64,000 bases of DNA from Leadbetterella sp964423865 (GTDB lineage: Bacteria; Bacteroidota; Bacteroidia; Cytophagales; Spirosomataceae), in contig CAYRGN010000015.1 in NCBI GenBank assembly GCA_964423865.1, forward strand, positions 10,440 to 74,439, written 5' to 3'. Below the pieces are notes generated by a model. That model was not told the origin of the DNA. It saw only the letters and a program-made list of their open reading frames with translations, and searched no databases. Of this stretch, positions 24,675 through 32,500 are shown piece after piece. Each line of letters starts with the position of its first letter. The first letter of the stretch is position 1. A program made the position numbers and the translations under genes.

Positions 24675-25705
24675 GCCTGGGGTAAGTTAAGCGTTACCGT
24701 AAATGTATTTTCTTCCGTCTTCGTGTGGAGGATGGCGGTTCCGTCATAAATGAGATCCAGCCTGTTTTTTACATTTTTAAGCCCGGTTTTAGTGCCTGTT
24801 TTGGGTTGGGAGGTGGGGTCAAAGCTGTTTTTAATCTCCAGGAAAAGCCGCTCACCTTCTATTTTTGATTCAAAATGAATATTTTCTTTCCCTAAAGAAT
24901 TGTATACACCGTGTTTAATGGCGTTTTCAAACAGGGTTTGTAACATCATGCCGGGCACTTTCAGGGAGAGCGTTCCTTCCTCTACCTGGAAATCAAAACT
25001 GATCTTCTTCCCGAAACGGACTTTCTCAATGTCGAGGTAAGCCTTGCACATTTCCAGTTCTTTTTCCAGGGTGACCAGCTGTTCCTGTGACGCGTTTACG
25101 GTGTATCGCAGGAAGTCGGACAGGAGGATGATCATTTCCTGAGCCCGGGTAGCGTCAAGCATGGTCAGCGAGCTGATAGAGTTCAGGCTGTTGAAGATGA
25201 AATGCGGGTTCATCTGCGATTTCAAAAGGTTCAGTTCCGCTTCTTTCAGAATGCTGTACAGTTTTCGCTCATTTTCTATTTTTTCAAGATACGAGGCATA
25301 GTAGGCATCAAGATAGATAAAGGCCACAAAAAGCATATAGGAAACCAGGCCGATAAACCATTTGATAATCGGATTTTTCGCTTCGTTCAGGTTTTTCAGG
25401 AACAGGGAGTCCGTCAGGTTACACAGGTTTATCCAGCTAAACGTAATGACGATAACGAACATCAGATGGTTCAGTAGAATATAGAATGTTTTTTGGGTTT
25501 CAATATTGATGTATCGTAAACTATACCATGCCCCTAAAAACATCAGGGCCAGGATGTAATTTTGAACCAGCGTATTCAGGAGAACCCGGGCGGAATAAGC
25601 AGAAAGGTCCGGGAAAGTAAAAAAATACTGAAAGACAGCCGCTATTAACCATATAGAGAGATAGGTTAAGATTCGTTTTCTGTCTTTCAGTATAGGATGT
25701 TTCAT
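24671..25705 (-). CDS. LytS-like sensor histidine kinase
   Basis: 344 residues. About four membrane helices occupy residues 10-135, with no large extracytoplasmic domain. A short coiled coil follows, then the His_kinase domain with phospho-acceptor His168 in QMNPHFIFNSLNS and a C-terminal HATPase domain (NAIKHGVYN, GLKNVKNRL). This is the kinase type paired with LytTR regulators. The stimulus is unknown. The upstream LiaF-like gene suggests an envelope-stress input, because LiaF proteins restrain a neighbouring kinase in Firmicutes. Confidence 0.93.
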   Translation of the reverse strand: MKHPILKDRKRILTYLSIWLIAAVFQYFFTFPDLSAYSARVLLNTLVQNYILALMFLGAWYSLRYINIETQKTFYILLNHLMFVIVITFSWINLCNLTDSLFLKNLNEAKNPIIKWFIGLVSYMLFVAFIYLDAYYASYLEKIENERKLYSILKEAELNLLKSQMNPHFIFNSLNSISSLTMLDATRAQEMIILLSDFLRYTVNASQEQLVTLEKELEMCKAYLDIEKVRFGKKISFDFQVEEGTLSLKVPGMMLQTLFENAIKHGVYNSLGKENIHFESKIEGERLFLEIKNSFDPTSQPKTGTKTGLKNVKNRLDLIYDGTAILHTKTEENTFTVTLNLPQA

Positions 25706-25711
25706 ACGCGA

Positions 25712-26455
25712 TTAAACCCTTTTGATTTCAATACCCCCCATAATGATATACCCGGAAATGACGAGCAGTTTGTTTTTGTCCACCACATTTTCAGGAAATT
25801 TGGTGATCTTATCCTCTACGCCACCCATGAAAGGAATCACATCCAGTCGGACGTTCCATTCCTTGGGAATACGCATTTCCATTCCACCCATTATAATAAA
25901 GACTTGTAGGGTAGAGTTACTTTGCAGGTCAGCTTCTGTGAGGTTGAGCTCCGAACCTCCCATAATACAGGTGATCCGGCCTCCCGTAAAGTTTTGGGTG
26001 ATGAACTTCGAGGAGGATCCTCCCATGATGTTACTTTGGTTGACGATATTCTGGTCTTCGGTGACTATCCGGGCAGTACTGCAACGTGCCGCCTGGCCTG
26101 GAAACATGTATTTGACCAGGATAATCACGCCTATTGCCACCAGGAGCAGGGGCCATAGCTTGTAGTACTGCGTCTTTTCTTCGGGGGAAAGGAAATCGGG
26201 GATGTAGAAAATCACCGCAATGGAGATGCCGATGATGCCTCCGATATAATCTTTTCTCAGGAGGGCGTTGATTCCGATCACCAGGGGAATCAATCTCCAG
26301 CTGATCAGCTTCACGGGGATGTCGAAATCCAGCATCCCGAAATTCCGCATCAGGAAAATCCCTCCTCCGGCAATGAAAAGCAGCGCCCAGAAGAAGGTGG
26401 TATTTTGTTTGTTATTCATCTGATTCGTTTTTTCTTCAAAATTATCCCTTTTCAT
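25712..26455 (-). CDS. LiaF-like membrane protein (cell-wall-active antibiotic response domain)
   Basis: 247 residues; an alternative ATG at 26419 would remove twelve hydrophilic residues. About four short membrane segments (FFWALLFIAGGGIFLM, LIPLVIGINALL, IIGISIAVIFYIP, LLLVAIGVIILVKYMF) are followed by a cytoplasmic beta-helical domain (about 140-247) with repeated IMGG motifs (SNIMGGSSS, CIMGGSEL, IIMGGMEM, FMGGVED, IIMGGIEI). The repeats are typical of the LiaF C-terminal domain. It lies 6 bases upstream of the sensor kinase and is probably the first gene of a three-gene regulatory operon. Confidence 0.87.
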   Translation of the reverse strand: MKRDNFEEKTNQMNNKQNTTFFWALLFIAGGGIFLMRNFGMLDFDIPVKLISWRLIPLVIGINALLRKDYIGGIIGISIAVIFYIPDFLSPEEKTQYYKLWPLLLVAIGVIILVKYMFPGQAARCSTARIVTEDQNIVNQSNIMGGSSSKFITQNFTGGRITCIMGGSELNLTEADLQSNSTLQVFIIMGGMEMRIPKEWNVRLDVIPFMGGVEDKITKFPENVVDKNKLLVISGYIIMGGIEIKRV

Positions 26456-26533
26456 TCCCCAAAATAAATGGAAAATCGTTAGACAGGAAGAAAAACCCCG
26501 ATGAAGTGGTGGAAATTACCGATGAAGTAGGGT

Positions 26534-26779
26534 ACTTAGTTCTGAGTGCCGAGTAGTGAGTAGTGAGTTACTGAATCAATTACGAATTAAAAATTACGAA
26601 TTACGGAGCCACGTATTTCCTTACTCGGAACTAAAAACTCAGTTCTCAAGAGCAGCGCTCGAACTGACATTGGCAGTCGCTCTTATCACCCCGAGCACAT
26701 TCGAGAGGCACAACTTACAACTCACTTCGTAAGGACAATTCGTAATTCGTAATTTTTAATTCGTAATTGTACTCACAAC
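26534..26779. repeat. Heptad-word region with a perfect 29-bp inverted repeat
   Basis: The 324-base space between liaF-like and purB is largely made of 7-bp words. From 26534: ACTTAGT, TCTGAGT, GCCGAGT, AGTGAGT, AGTGAGT, TACTGAA. From 26578: AATTACG, AATTAAA, AATTACG, AATTACG. From 26624: CTCGGAA, CTAAAAA, CTCAGTT, CTCAAGA. From 26709 ten words run in unbroken register (CACAACT, TACAACT, CACTTCG and so on) up to the purB stop. Bases 26577-26605 and 26741-26769 are perfect inverted copies around a 135-base centre. I see no coding potential or transposase. Bases 26456-26533 hold nothing I recognise. Confidence 0.85.
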
Positions 26780-28125
26780 TTATGAAACTCCCGTGTAATT
26801 AAACGGGGTAATTTGTTTCAGTTCGTATTTGGTTTTTTCGGAAACTTTGAGGTCTTCGATGAACGCTTTGATGGAAGTTTCGGTGATCTTTTCGTTTTTA
26901 CGGGTAAGGTCTTTCAGGGCTTCGTAGGGTTTGGGGTAACCTTCGCGCCGCAGAATGGTTTGAATGGCTTCGGCTACTACGGCCCAGTTTTCTTCCAGGT
27001 CGTGGTGAATGGCCGCCGGGTTCAGTTCCAGCTTGTTCATCCCTTTGAGCAAAGATTTCAGTGCGATGAGGGTATGGGCCAGGGGTACACCTATATTTCT
27101 CAGTACGGTGGAGTCGGTGAGGTCGCGTTGCAAACGGGAAACGGGCAGTTTGGCTGAGAAGTGTTCAAAGAGGGCGTTGGCAATGCCCAGGTTACCTTCC
27201 GCATTTTCAAAGTCGATGGGGNNNNNNNNNNGGGCATAGCGGAAGAACCCACTTCTCCGGCTTTGATCTTTTGTTTGAAGTAGTTCATCGACACGTACTG
27301 CCACACATCCCTTGCAAAGTCAAGCAGCACGGTATTGATCCGTTTCAGGTTATCAAAATAGGCGGCCAGGTAGTCGTAATGTTCGATCTGGGTGGTGGTC
27401 TGGCTGCGGCTCAGTCCAAGAATATCGTTTACAAAATGGTTGCCGAATTCCACCCAGTCGGTTTTGGGGTAGGCCACGTGGTGGGCGTTGAAGTTACCGG
27501 TGGCTCCGCCGAATTTGGCGGCATATACCACCTGGTTCAGCATACCCAGTTGTTTCTCAAGCCGCTCCGCGAACACCTTCATCTCCTTGCCCAGGCGGGT
27601 GGGGGAGGCGGGCTGCCCGTGGGTTTTGGCCAGCATGGGTACGTCGGCCCACTCGGTAGCGAAGCGGTTGAGGTGGTCGAGTACCGCCGTGTACGCAATC
27701 GATTGCACATTCTCGTGCGCTTCTTTAATCGAAAGCGGAATAGCCGTGTTGTTGATATCCTGAGAGGTGAGTCCGAAGTGAATAAATTCGGAAAATTCTG
27801 CGATATCCAGTACTTCAAAGCGCGCTTTAATGAAATATTCCACCGCCTTTACGTCGTGGTTGGTGGTTTTTTCAATCTTCTTGATTGAAGTGGCGTCTTC
27901 TTCCGTAAAGTCGGTGTACAGTTTTCTCAGGGCCGGAAATACCTTTTTGTCAAAGCCTTTCAGTTGCTCCAGGGGCAGTTCGCAGAGGGCGATAAAGTAT
28001 TCGATCTCTACTCTGACGCGGTATTTGATCAGTCCGAATTCCGAAAAATAATCCGCGAGTTCGGCCGATTGACTGCTGTATCTTCCGTCTACAGGGGAAA
28101 CGGCTTTTAACGATTTTGAAGACAT
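26780..28125 (-). CDS. purB: Adenylosuccinate lyase, interrupted by a short assembly gap
   Basis: About 448 residues once repaired. The enzyme catalyses two steps of purine synthesis: release of fumarate from SAICAR and from adenylosuccinate. The ATG at 28125 begins MSSKSLKAVSPVDGRYSSQS, a typical opening; a TTG at 28146 is less likely. Further motifs are TTNHDVKAVEYF, HFGLTSQDINNTA and KTHGQPASPT. The 10-N gap at 27222-27231 falls in the fumarate lyase signature: the N-terminal part ends GSSAMP and the C-terminal part resumes PIDFENAEGN, where the family has four residues (HKVN) between. With ten Ns the frame breaks; with eleven it is restored. The frameshift is therefore an artefact and the gene is most likely intact. 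Confidence 0.95.
27222..27231. other. Assembly gap of 10 N inside purB
   Basis: Ten Ns replace the HKVN part of the PurB signature. Frame and motif spacing both require eleven missing bases, so the gap length is off by one. Confidence 0.97.
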
Positions 28126-28143
28126 AAATTGGATATTAAGTTG

Positions 28144-28174
28144 CAAAATTACTAAATTGCTTCACAATCCCAAA
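28144..28174 (-). promoter_or_regulatory. Probable purB promoter
   Basis: On the minus strand, TTTG (28174-28171) is followed after 19 bases by TAATTTTG (28151-28144), a full match to the Bacteroidota -33/-7 pattern. Transcription would start about 10 bases upstream of the purB ATG. It lies in the 77-base region shared with the divergent aquaporin gene. Confidence 0.65.
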
Positions 28175-28202
28175 TCGGGCATTTCAACCTTAAAATTATA
28201 TT

Positions 28203-28901
28203 ATGCAGCCTTCTCCTTTCCTGGGTGAGCTTATCGGTACTTTTTTTTTAATTTTTCTGGGGGAATCGGTGGTGGCCAATGTGCTGCTAAAAGGAACCAA
28301 GGGGCATAATTCGGGGCTGATTATGATCACTACGGCCTGGGGACTGGCGGTAATGACCGGTGTTTTTGTAGCCCAGAAGTTCGGGAGTTCCGCACCGCAT
28401 CTGAATCCGGCGCTTACCCTAGGTTTTGCTGTGCAGTCGGGCGACTGGTCTTCGGTGCCGTCGTTTATCCTGGCCCAGATGATCGGGGCTTTTTTGGGCG
28501 CCGTAGCCACCTATCTTTTCTACTACCCGCATTGGGCGGTGACGGAAGACCAGGGCGACAAGCTGGCGGTATTCGCTACCGGACCGGCCATTAAGCATAC
28601 GCCTTCCAACTTTTTTGCTGAGATGAGCGGCACGTTCGTGCTGATGGTGGGGGTTTCTTCCATTTATGCCCTGGAAGGGTCCGGCCTGGGGCCTTTCCTG
28701 GTGGGGATGCTGGTCTTTGTGATCGGTAACGCCCTGGGCGGCACCACGGGCTATGCCATTAATCCCGCGCGGGATCTCGCACCCCGTCTAGCGCATTTCT
28801 TGCTTCCTATAAAGGGAAAAGGCGATAGCCAGTGGGGGTACGCCTGGATACCGCTGCTGGCGCCAGTGGTGGGGGCAGTATTAGGGGTGTGGTTGTTTTG
28901 A
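28203..28901 (+). CDS. MIP-family channel, probable glycerol facilitator (aquaglyceroporin)
   Basis: 232 residues, six membrane segments. Both pore motifs are present: HLNPALTLG in the first half and AINPARDLAPRL in the second. The Asp after the second NPAR is the mark of GlpF-type glycerol channels rather than strict water channels. It is divergent from purB, and no glycerol kinase or glycerol-3-phosphate dehydrogenase gene is nearby. Glycerol transport is likely but inferred from the motif. Confidence 0.9.
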   Translation: MQPSPFLGELIGTFFLIFLGESVVANVLLKGTKGHNSGLIMITTAWGLAVMTGVFVAQKFGSSAPHLNPALTLGFAVQSGDWSSVPSFILAQMIGAFLGAVATYLFYYPHWAVTEDQGDKLAVFATGPAIKHTPSNFFAEMSGTFVLMVGVSSIYALEGSGLGPFLVGMLVFVIGNALGGTTGYAINPARDLAPRLAHFLLPIKGKGDSQWGYAWIPLLAPVVGAVLGVWLF

Positions 28902-28972
28902 GGGCTTGGTTGGATCTTTTCGAGTTGTTTGAGTGTAATAATGTGCTGAAAATTGCTTCAGGTTTCCCAAAC

Positions 28973-29902
28973 CTAGACAACCCGGCAGTTTTGTTTCAGG
29001 ATATGCAGAATCTTTTCTTCACTTTCGCCGGTAATAACCCGGATAGTGGGCAAATCAATACCGGCATCAAAAGCATTCAGGATGGTTTGTACCACAGTGC
29101 GCTCATGTCCTTTGCTTATGCCTTCAGCTATACCTGCTTCTCTTCCTTTAGAAAATAATTGCTCCCGTAATGTGATCACTCGTGTACTCATATCGTTAGG
29201 TAAGTTTTTAACGGCCTCTTCTAATACGGAATCTTCCAGGCCGCTTTCCCCTAAATAAACAAAGATAGGTTCAATATGGTTCGAGTGCAAATAGGGGCGG
29301 AGTTTTTCAAGAATACTCAGAATATGTGAACTGAGCTGTTGTGGATAATGGAAATATTTCTGGATCATCAGTGCACTACTGATTAATCCGTTGCGGAACT
29401 TCAGGAGTTCTTCTGCCGAGAAATCATGCAGATTAACATATTCGGTGAGAAAGGTAGGCAGGTAAGCCTTGAGAGAATCTGGGTAATCTTGAAAAAAGGA
29501 CTCCAAAGTCCTGAATTTCCAGTTGTGTTTCCCGTGATAATACAAAATGGGTACAATCGGTTCGGGTTTTCTCTTTTCTCGACGTTGTTTCAGATAGCCA
29601 CAAGCCAGGTATTCCAACAGTTGGAAGGCGGTGTTGGGGTCGGCATAGCTTTTATGCTCCAGTAGCATACTGATTTTCAGATTACGCCGGTCATTCATTT
29701 GAACACTCCATATCAAGTCGGAATAAGAGGCTTCCAGTTTTTGGCTGATAAACGAAGTATCCAACGGAGTTAGTGTTTCAAAGTTGATATGACTAACCAA
29801 AGATTGAGGCAGGGCTTCTTTAAAGAAGTCTATAGCCAGCTCTTTCTGAGATAGGAGCTGTTTGACCAATTTATCGTGCGGGTTAATAATTTCTTTTGAC
29901 AT
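28973..29902 (-). CDS. Rpn-family recombination-promoting nuclease / transposase-like protein
   Basis: 309 residues. The N-terminal region is a PD-(D/E)XK nuclease of the Rpn/YhgA family (PF04754): opening NPHDKLVKQLLSQKELAIDF, then SDLIWSV with the conserved Asp and LLEHKSYAD with the E-x-K pair. The C-terminal part (about 220-309) is helical, with GREAGIAEGISKGHERT, the variable tail typical of the family. Escherichia coli Rpn proteins are DNA endonucleases that raise recA-independent recombination. Bacteroidota genomes often hold many copies. I found no terminal inverted repeats. A second member begins at 63931 with the same opening. Confidence 0.88.
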   Translation of the reverse strand: MSKEIINPHDKLVKQLLSQKELAIDFFKEALPQSLVSHINFETLTPLDTSFISQKLEASYSDLIWSVQMNDRRNLKISMLLEHKSYADPNTAFQLLEYLACGYLKQRREKRKPEPIVPILYYHGKHNWKFRTLESFFQDYPDSLKAYLPTFLTEYVNLHDFSAEELLKFRNGLISSALMIQKYFHYPQQLSSHILSILEKLRPYLHSNHIEPIFVYLGESGLEDSVLEEAVKNLPNDMSTRVITLREQLFSKGREAGIAEGISKGHERTVVQTILNAFDAGIDLPTIRVITGESEEKILHILKQNCRVV

Positions 29903-30039
29903 ATATTAAAGTGTAGATTTATCCGCAATATAGAATTCTGTTCTAAAAGCGGCAACTGATTGACCGGAATCTCCATTATTTATTACCCGGAGTTCATAAA
30001 TCAGGCCTGTTGAGGACTCATTTTATTGTTCCTATACCC

Positions 30040-30070
30040 TTTGACTATAAGTAAAATTCTCTTATTTTTA
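30040..30070 (+). promoter_or_regulatory. Relic promoter upstream of the Bro-N pseudogene
   Basis: TTTG at 30040-30043, a 19-base spacer and TATTTTTA at 30063-30070 resemble a Bacteroidota promoter with one mismatch in the -7 box. It lies 35 bases before the pseudogene ATG. I see nothing else in bases 29903-30104. Confidence 0.4.
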
Positions 30071-30104
30071 CTCCTGCATGATGTACAATTAAATGATTTC
30101 CACA

Positions 30105-30480
30105 ATGAGCAACATAAAACTTTTTGAAAGCAAACAAATACGTTCTGTTTGGAAGGAGGAAGAACAGAAGTGGTATTTTGTAGTGGAGGGCGTGGTGGTT
30201 GTGTTGACTGACAGCAGAGAACCGAAGCAATACATAAAAAAATGAGGCAAGGAGATGAGGAGCTTGCCAAAGGGTTGGTACAATTTGTACCTTCTCTCTC
30301 AGTGGATACAGCAGAAGGGAAAAAATGGGTTGTGCCAATGCGAAAGGACTTCTTCGCCTAGTTCAGTCTATTTTATCCCCCAAAGCCGAACCTTTTAAGT
30401 GGTGGTTAGCGAAAGGGGGCTCCGAAAGAAAGAAAAACAAATCGACAAAATCAAATACATCTCAATATACTAAAAAATGA
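30105..30480 (+). pseudogene. Decayed Bro-N domain gene (phage antirepressor / DinD-like)
   Basis: Three pieces in three frames add up to one Bro-N domain. Frame one, from ATG 30105: MSNIKLFESKQIRSVW and KWYFVVEGVVVVLTDSREP, stopping at TGA 30243-30245. After a one-base slip in the A7 run at 30236-30242 the second piece continues MRQGDEELAKG and VDTAEGKKWVVPMRKD until TAG 30359-30361. After a second slip the third piece reads LLRLVQSILSPKAEPFKWW, LAKGG and then a Lys-rich tail to TGA 30478. The order and the SPKAEPFK motif match BRO-N proteins of phages and mobile regions. The C-terminal half of the family is missing, and the tail overlaps the next gene's start codon. It is probably a remnant of a mobile element. 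Confidence 0.85.
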
Positions 30481-32372
30481 AACTCTGGACACCGCCCGCG
30501 GACTATATCGAACAGTCCGAAATGACCGCTTTTAAACGATTTACAGAAGAGAAATACCGCAGGACCTTTGATAATTACGGGCAGTTGCAACGCTGGTCGG
30601 TAGAGCAGACCGGCGATTTCTGGGAAAGTATTTTGCACTACTTCAAAGTAGATGCGGAAGGTACCTATAGTCGCGTATTAAACCGGCCCTCCGAAGACGA
30701 TTTTATAGGGGTGAAGTGGTTTGAAGGACTCTCCCTGAGCTACGCCGAACACATTTTCAGGAATTATACCGACGAGCGTCCGGCGGTGATTTACAAAAAC
30801 GAGCTGGCGGAAACACGAGAGGTGAGCTGGAAGGAGCTGAGGGAAAAAACCGCGGCCCTCAGGCAATACCTGGTGAAGTGCGGGGTGGGCAAGGGCGACC
30901 GCGTAGCGGGTGTGCTGAACCATACACCCGAAACCCTGGTGATTTTTCTCGCTGTAAACTCTCTGGGCGCTGTCTGGACCTGCTGCTCACCCGATTTTGG
31001 CAGCGAAAGCATAATGGAACGCTTCCAGCAGATTTCCCCCAAAATTCTTTTTGCCGACAAAGTATATCACTATAACGGGAAAGCCTACCGCAAGAGCCGC
31101 CTGATTCGGGAGCTGGCGGAGAAAATAGATGCGATTGAAGACGTGGTGGTGGTGAATGACCTGAAATGGCGGTCCATTTTTGCACTGGCGCCGAAAAACC
31201 TGTCCCTGTCGTTTGAGCGGGTGGAGTTTGATCACCCCATCTGGATACTGTACTCTTCCGGCACCACAGGCAAACCCAAGGCCATCACCCACCGTACCGG
31301 CGGAAACCTGCTGGAGCATTTCAAAGCGCTGGCCCTGCATCAGAATGTGCAGGCGGGAGAGCGTTTCCTATGGTACAGCACTACCGGCTGGATGATGTGG
31401 AACTATGCCGTGGGCGCGTTACTGACCGGCGCCACGCTCTGTATCTACGACGGATCCCTTTCTTACCCGGCCCTGAGTGTGGGCTGGAAATTTGCCATGG
31501 ATTACCGTATTGATCACTTCGGCGCGGGGGCGGCGTACTTCATGGCCTGTGCCAAGCGGAATGTCGTGCTGCCCAATATTCCCTTTAAAATTCTGGGCTC
31601 TACGGGCTCGCCCCTGCCGCCGGATACGTTTGAATGGTTGCAGTCGAAGTTTCCTAATACCCAGATCATTTCACTGAGCGGGGGTACCGACGTGTGTTCG
31701 GCCTTTCTGTCGGGTTGTCCCTGGCTGCCGGTATATGCCGGAGAAATTCAGTGTATAGCCTTCGGCGCCGATATCGAAGCATGGAATGACGAAGGAGAAC
31801 CGGTAAAAAATGAATTGGGCGAACTGGTCATTCATCAGCCTATGCCCTCCATGCCCCTCTGCTTTTGGAACGACGAAGGAGATGTACGCTATCGGGAGAG
31901 TTATTTTGAAAAATACCCGGGACGGTGGTACCACGGCGACTGGATCAAAATCACGGAGAATGACGGGGTTGTTATTTACGGACGCTCTGATGCTACCCTG
32001 AACCGGGGCGGCGTCAGAATAGGCACCGCCGAGGTCTATAATGCCATTGAAGGGCTGGTGCAAGACAGCCTGGTGGTGTGTCTCGACCGGCCCGACGGGT
32101 CTTCTGAAATGCACTTGTATGTGAAGCTGGAAGACGCGCTTTCGCCGAAAATCACCAGGGCTATCCAGGACAAACTACGGAATAGCTATAGTCCGAGACA
32201 CGTACCGGATAAAATTTTCCAGGTGCCGGATATCCCGTATACCCTGAGTGGTAAAAAGCTGGAATTGCCCGTTAAACGTTTGCTGATGCGGTATCCGGTA
32301 GAAAAAGCGGTGAGCCTTGATGCCGTAAAAAACCCGGAGGCTCTGGATTACTGGCTTAAAAAACAGGACTAA
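30477..32372 (+). CDS. Acetoacetyl-CoA synthetase (acetoacetate-CoA ligase)
   Basis: 631 residues. An ANL-superfamily adenylating enzyme with the N-terminal ACAS segment (about 35-95), P-loop ILYSSGTTGKPKAITHR near residue 260, the aromatic motif WYSTTGWMMWNYAVG near 300 and the hinge YGRSDATLNRGGVRIGTAE near 500. The C-terminal Lys is in PYTLSGKKLELPVKR. The length and the KAITHRTGGNLLEH segment match acetoacetate-CoA ligases rather than acetyl-CoA synthetases. It activates acetoacetate in the cytoplasm, which fits the HMG-CoA lyase encoded 10 kb downstream, whose product is acetoacetate. Confidence 0.9.
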   Translation: MKLWTPPADYIEQSEMTAFKRFTEEKYRRTFDNYGQLQRWSVEQTGDFWESILHYFKVDAEGTYSRVLNRPSEDDFIGVKWFEGLSLSYAEHIFRNYTDERPAVIYKNELAETREVSWKELREKTAALRQYLVKCGVGKGDRVAGVLNHTPETLVIFLAVNSLGAVWTCCSPDFGSESIMERFQQISPKILFADKVYHYNGKAYRKSRLIRELAEKIDAIEDVVVVNDLKWRSIFALAPKNLSLSFERVEFDHPIWILYSSGTTGKPKAITHRTGGNLLEHFKALALHQNVQAGERFLWYSTTGWMMWNYAVGALLTGATLCIYDGSLSYPALSVGWKFAMDYRIDHFGAGAAYFMACAKRNVVLPNIPFKILGSTGSPLPPDTFEWLQSKFPNTQIISLSGGTDVCSAFLSGCPWLPVYAGEIQCIAFGADIEAWNDEGEPVKNELGELVIHQPMPSMPLCFWNDEGDVRYRESYFEKYPGRWYHGDWIKITENDGVVIYGRSDATLNRGGVRIGTAEVYNAIEGLVQDSLVVCLDRPDGSSEMHLYVKLEDALSPKITRAIQDKLRNSYSPRHVPDKIFQVPDIPYTLSGKKLELPVKRLLMRYPVEKAVSLDAVKNPEALDYWLKKQD

Positions 32373-32500
32373 TACTACCTCTGCGAAATTGCGGTAGGCG
32401 CACCCCTGAACTAAAAGTAGGCCCTTTAAGCTGATTTTCGGCGAAAAATTTCTTAATTTGCCGTAGATTAGGCAGTTTTCCAGGATTTGTATTCCTAGAT

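Noticed and set aside
26780..28125. purB as a pseudogene split by a frameshift
   Set aside because: The break coincides with the N gap, and an 11-base gap restores both frame and signature.
28973..29902. Rpn-family gene as a complete insertion sequence
   Set aside because: I found no terminal inverted repeats or target-site duplications around it.
30001..30338. Minus-strand open frames of 64-97 codons
   Set aside because: They are shadows of the Bro-N relic, which matches a family on the plus strand.
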